Below, one piece after another: positions 34,333-35,172 of a DNA stretch of 35,172 nucleotides. Where the stretch lies: contig CAMVDB010000002.1 in assembly GCA_947166135.1 (NCBI GenBank), forward strand, positions 78,189 through 113,360. Reading direction: 5' to 3'. The notes below the pieces were generated by a model, which saw nothing but the letters and a program-made list of their open reading frames with translations, searched no databases and was not told the DNA's origin. The DNA is from an uncultured Clostridia bacterium (lineage in GTDB: Bacteria > Bacillota > Clostridia > Oscillospirales > Acutalibacteraceae). The translations under genes were made by a program, and so were the position numbers. How positions within the stretch are numbered: position 1 is the first letter of the stretch; each line of letters begins with the position of its first letter.

Positions 34333-34469
34333 AGCGGATTTTGAGCAAAAGCACAGCCTCCAAATCGAGCGGATTTGGAGGCCTTTTTCATGACTTTTCA
34401 GAGGGTACTACTAAGATGATGCTATTTCAATACTATGAGCAAATTTTGTGGCGATTTCGGAGCGGATTT
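34333..34469. repeat. Three copies of AGCGGATTT near the right end
   Basis: The 9-mer AGCGGATTT lies at 34333-34341, 34368-34376 (inside the Fic terminator) and 34461-34469. The third copy is part of a doubled GATTTCGGA (34453 and 34465). The 14-mer ATTTCGGAGCGGAT at 34454 also occurs at 28606, near the candidate oriT. Direct repeats next to an attachment site can be integrase arm sites; the evidence is weak. Confidence 0.35.
34356..34388 (+). terminator. Terminator of the Fic operon
   Basis: An 11-bp perfect stem (GCCTCCAAATC / GATTTGGAGGC) with a GAGCG loop and a T5 tail, 48 bases after the Fic stop. Confidence 0.9.
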
Positions 34470-34553
34470 CGGACGGATGATACTGAAATCAGGGTAAAAA
34501 AATAATGACCAAAACATCACTGTTTAAGCCATTCTTACGGTATAAAGGGCAAT

Positions 34554-34587
34554 AAAAAACAGTCTCCTCTTAGGCATTTGGAGACCG
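34554..34587 (-). terminator. Chimeric terminator across the right junction
   Basis: Minus strand: CGGTCTCC (from the tRNA anticodon arm) pairs with GGAGACTG (from the element end) over eight bases with one G-T pair and a 12-base loop, followed by T6. One arm of the stem is tRNA-derived, the other lies inside the element. It would end transcripts from the displaced promoter at 34700. Confidence 0.65.
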
Positions 34588-34614
34588 CTGCTCTACCAAC
34601 TGAGCTATACCCCT
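34577..34614 (-). pseudogene. Truncated tRNA-Trp, 5' 38 nt only
   Basis: Identical to the first 38 nt of the complete tRNA-Trp at 12054-12129, up to the anticodon loop (CTCCAAA), where similarity stops. It cannot form a tRNA. Its promoter is still intact. In the insertion model this is the original chromosomal 5' half, cut off when the element entered. Confidence 0.85.
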
Positions 34615-34615
34615 A
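34577..34615. repeat. attR: right 39-bp direct repeat
   Basis: Exact copy of 12092-12130. Left of it is element sequence, right of it the chromosome with the displaced tRNA promoter. Confidence 0.85.
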
Positions 34616-34699
34616 TGTGTATTTGATTGGACGAGAAAGTGAAACATTCGCTACAAGATTAAAGCATGCGCGCATGCCACTTTCTTTCGTGCGAGAATT

Positions 34700-34728
34700 A
34701 GTATATCATCGAATGCTGAAAATGTCAA
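34700..34728 (-). promoter_or_regulatory. Displaced tRNA-Trp promoter
   Basis: Minus strand: TTGACA, 17 bases, TATACT, closer to consensus than the promoter of the intact gene (TTGACT). The block CACTTTCTTTCGTGCGAG and scattered bases on either side match the region at 12171-12228, but the leader between promoter and tRNA has diverged. It now transcribes only the 38-nt tRNA stub. Confidence 0.75.
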
Positions 34729-34735
34729 GATAAAA

Positions 34736-35172
34736 ATGAAAACTCTGTTGATTATCCCGGGCAGATTCTACTGGTTTTGGATGATGATGGCGATTTTGGC
34801 GAACGGATCACCTTATTTGTCATCTTTCAAGAACATTTCTTCCTTTTCAGCAGATTAAACCAACTTTTTCTCCATGCGGCTATTCTGCAGCTTAAACTTA
34901 ACCTTAATAGAATCACTGTAGAAAACAAATGTGCAGTTGAGTATTTCCATGACAAATCAGAAAGCACTTATTTTATAAGTTGTTGCTTTTTATAAAAACA
35001 ACGAGCATAGACGCAAAATCGGGTGGATCTATGCTCGTTATGATGTTGAATTTAACATCATTATACCATGCTTTTTCTTTTTTCTACTCCTGTTTTTGCT
35101 TCTGAACTCATTTTTTCAAATTTCATGATTTGATATGAGCATCTACTCTTTCATTCAAGTTAGGGAAGGCTA
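34736..35172. other. Right chromosomal flank without a supported gene
   Basis: The 72-codon frame at 34777-34995 lacks a ribosome binding site and recognisable sequence. A hairpin with a minus-strand T-run (34995-35040) and a small hairpin ATGATGTT/AACATCAT (35041-35062) are present. A-rich, non-coding sequence runs to the window end. Confidence 0.5.
34995..35040 (-). terminator. Minus-strand terminator at the right edge
   Basis: A perfect 12-bp stem (AACGAGCATAGA / TCTATGCTCGTT) followed on the minus strand by GTTTTTAT. It would end a transcript coming from beyond the window. Confidence 0.6.

Larger units (their letters stand above)
12092..34615. mobile_element. Integrative mobilizable element inserted in the tRNA-Trp anticodon loop
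   Basis: Bounded by 39-bp exact direct repeats, about 22,485 bp from repeat start to repeat start. Recognisable modules are the integrase (32239), Fic toxin-antitoxin (33538-34307), relaxase and accessory protein (28836-30789), RepA-like ATPase (27526) and LexA-like repressor (26706). Cargo includes a regulator, a giant secreted protein, a small peptide and two dockerin proteins. The integrase lies about 1.1 kb from the right repeat, as usual. No type IV secretion genes are seen, so it would be mobilized in trans. The boundaries follow from the repeats; whether the cargo at 12.7-26.0 kb entered together with the mobility genes is inference. An alternative is a smaller core element plus an older tRNA duplication. 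Confidence 0.75.

Noticed and set aside
12054..34614. Two functional tRNA-Trp genes
   Set aside because: The right copy stops at the anticodon loop and lacks the whole 3' half, so it cannot make a tRNA.
34777..34995. 72-codon frame at the right edge
   Set aside because: It has no ribosome binding site, phenylalanine/leucine-rich low-complexity sequence, and no promoter.

Overview
The window looks like a gut Clostridia chromosome of the Ruminococcus type (Oscillospiraceae). The reasons are the dockerin-bearing secreted enzymes, a dockerin pullulanase with family-26-like starch-binding modules (as in the amylosome of Ruminococcus bromii), AGGAGG-type ribosome binding sites, Firmicutes-type promoters and UUCG-type terminators. 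The species assignment is inference.

Left chromosomal part (1-12.05 kb): a secreted type I pullulanase with an internal dockerin; a MITE-like intergenic repeat; a DUF4236 protein; a convergent membrane protein fused to a permuted papain-like domain; a STAS-kinase fusion; a six-helix membrane protein; and a three-gene cluster of a zinc-type macrodomain hydrolase, an alpha/beta esterase and a DUF5131 (phage Gp37/Gp68) protein. It ends at a complete tRNA-Trp gene on the minus strand.

Central part (12.09-34.6 kb): a 39-bp exact direct repeat, starting in the anticodon loop of tRNA-Trp and covering its 5' half, bounds about 22.5 kb. I read this as an integrative mobilizable element. From right to left it carries a VbhA-like/Fic toxin-antitoxin pair, a tyrosine integrase close to the right end, a dockerin protein with a transglutaminase-like triad, a MobL/MobP-type relaxase with a ribbon-helix-helix partner, a RepA-like ATPase and a LexA-like repressor with likely operators. 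Its other cargo is an AraC-type regulator, a 3748-residue secreted repeat protein, a 52-residue peptide and a leucine-rich-repeat/dockerin protein, the last three translationally packed. No conjugation ATPase or T4SS gene is visible, so transfer would need a helper.

The junctions are unusual. The element appears to supply the 5' half and promoter of tRNA-Trp, not the usual 3' end. The displaced promoter at the right end still looks intact and drives only a 38-nt tRNA stub, which runs into a hairpin and T-run formed half by tRNA and half by element sequence. The element therefore seems to combine neat tRNA repair with cargo that could add proteins to the host's dockerin-based surface complex. 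The last 450 bases hold no gene I can support.
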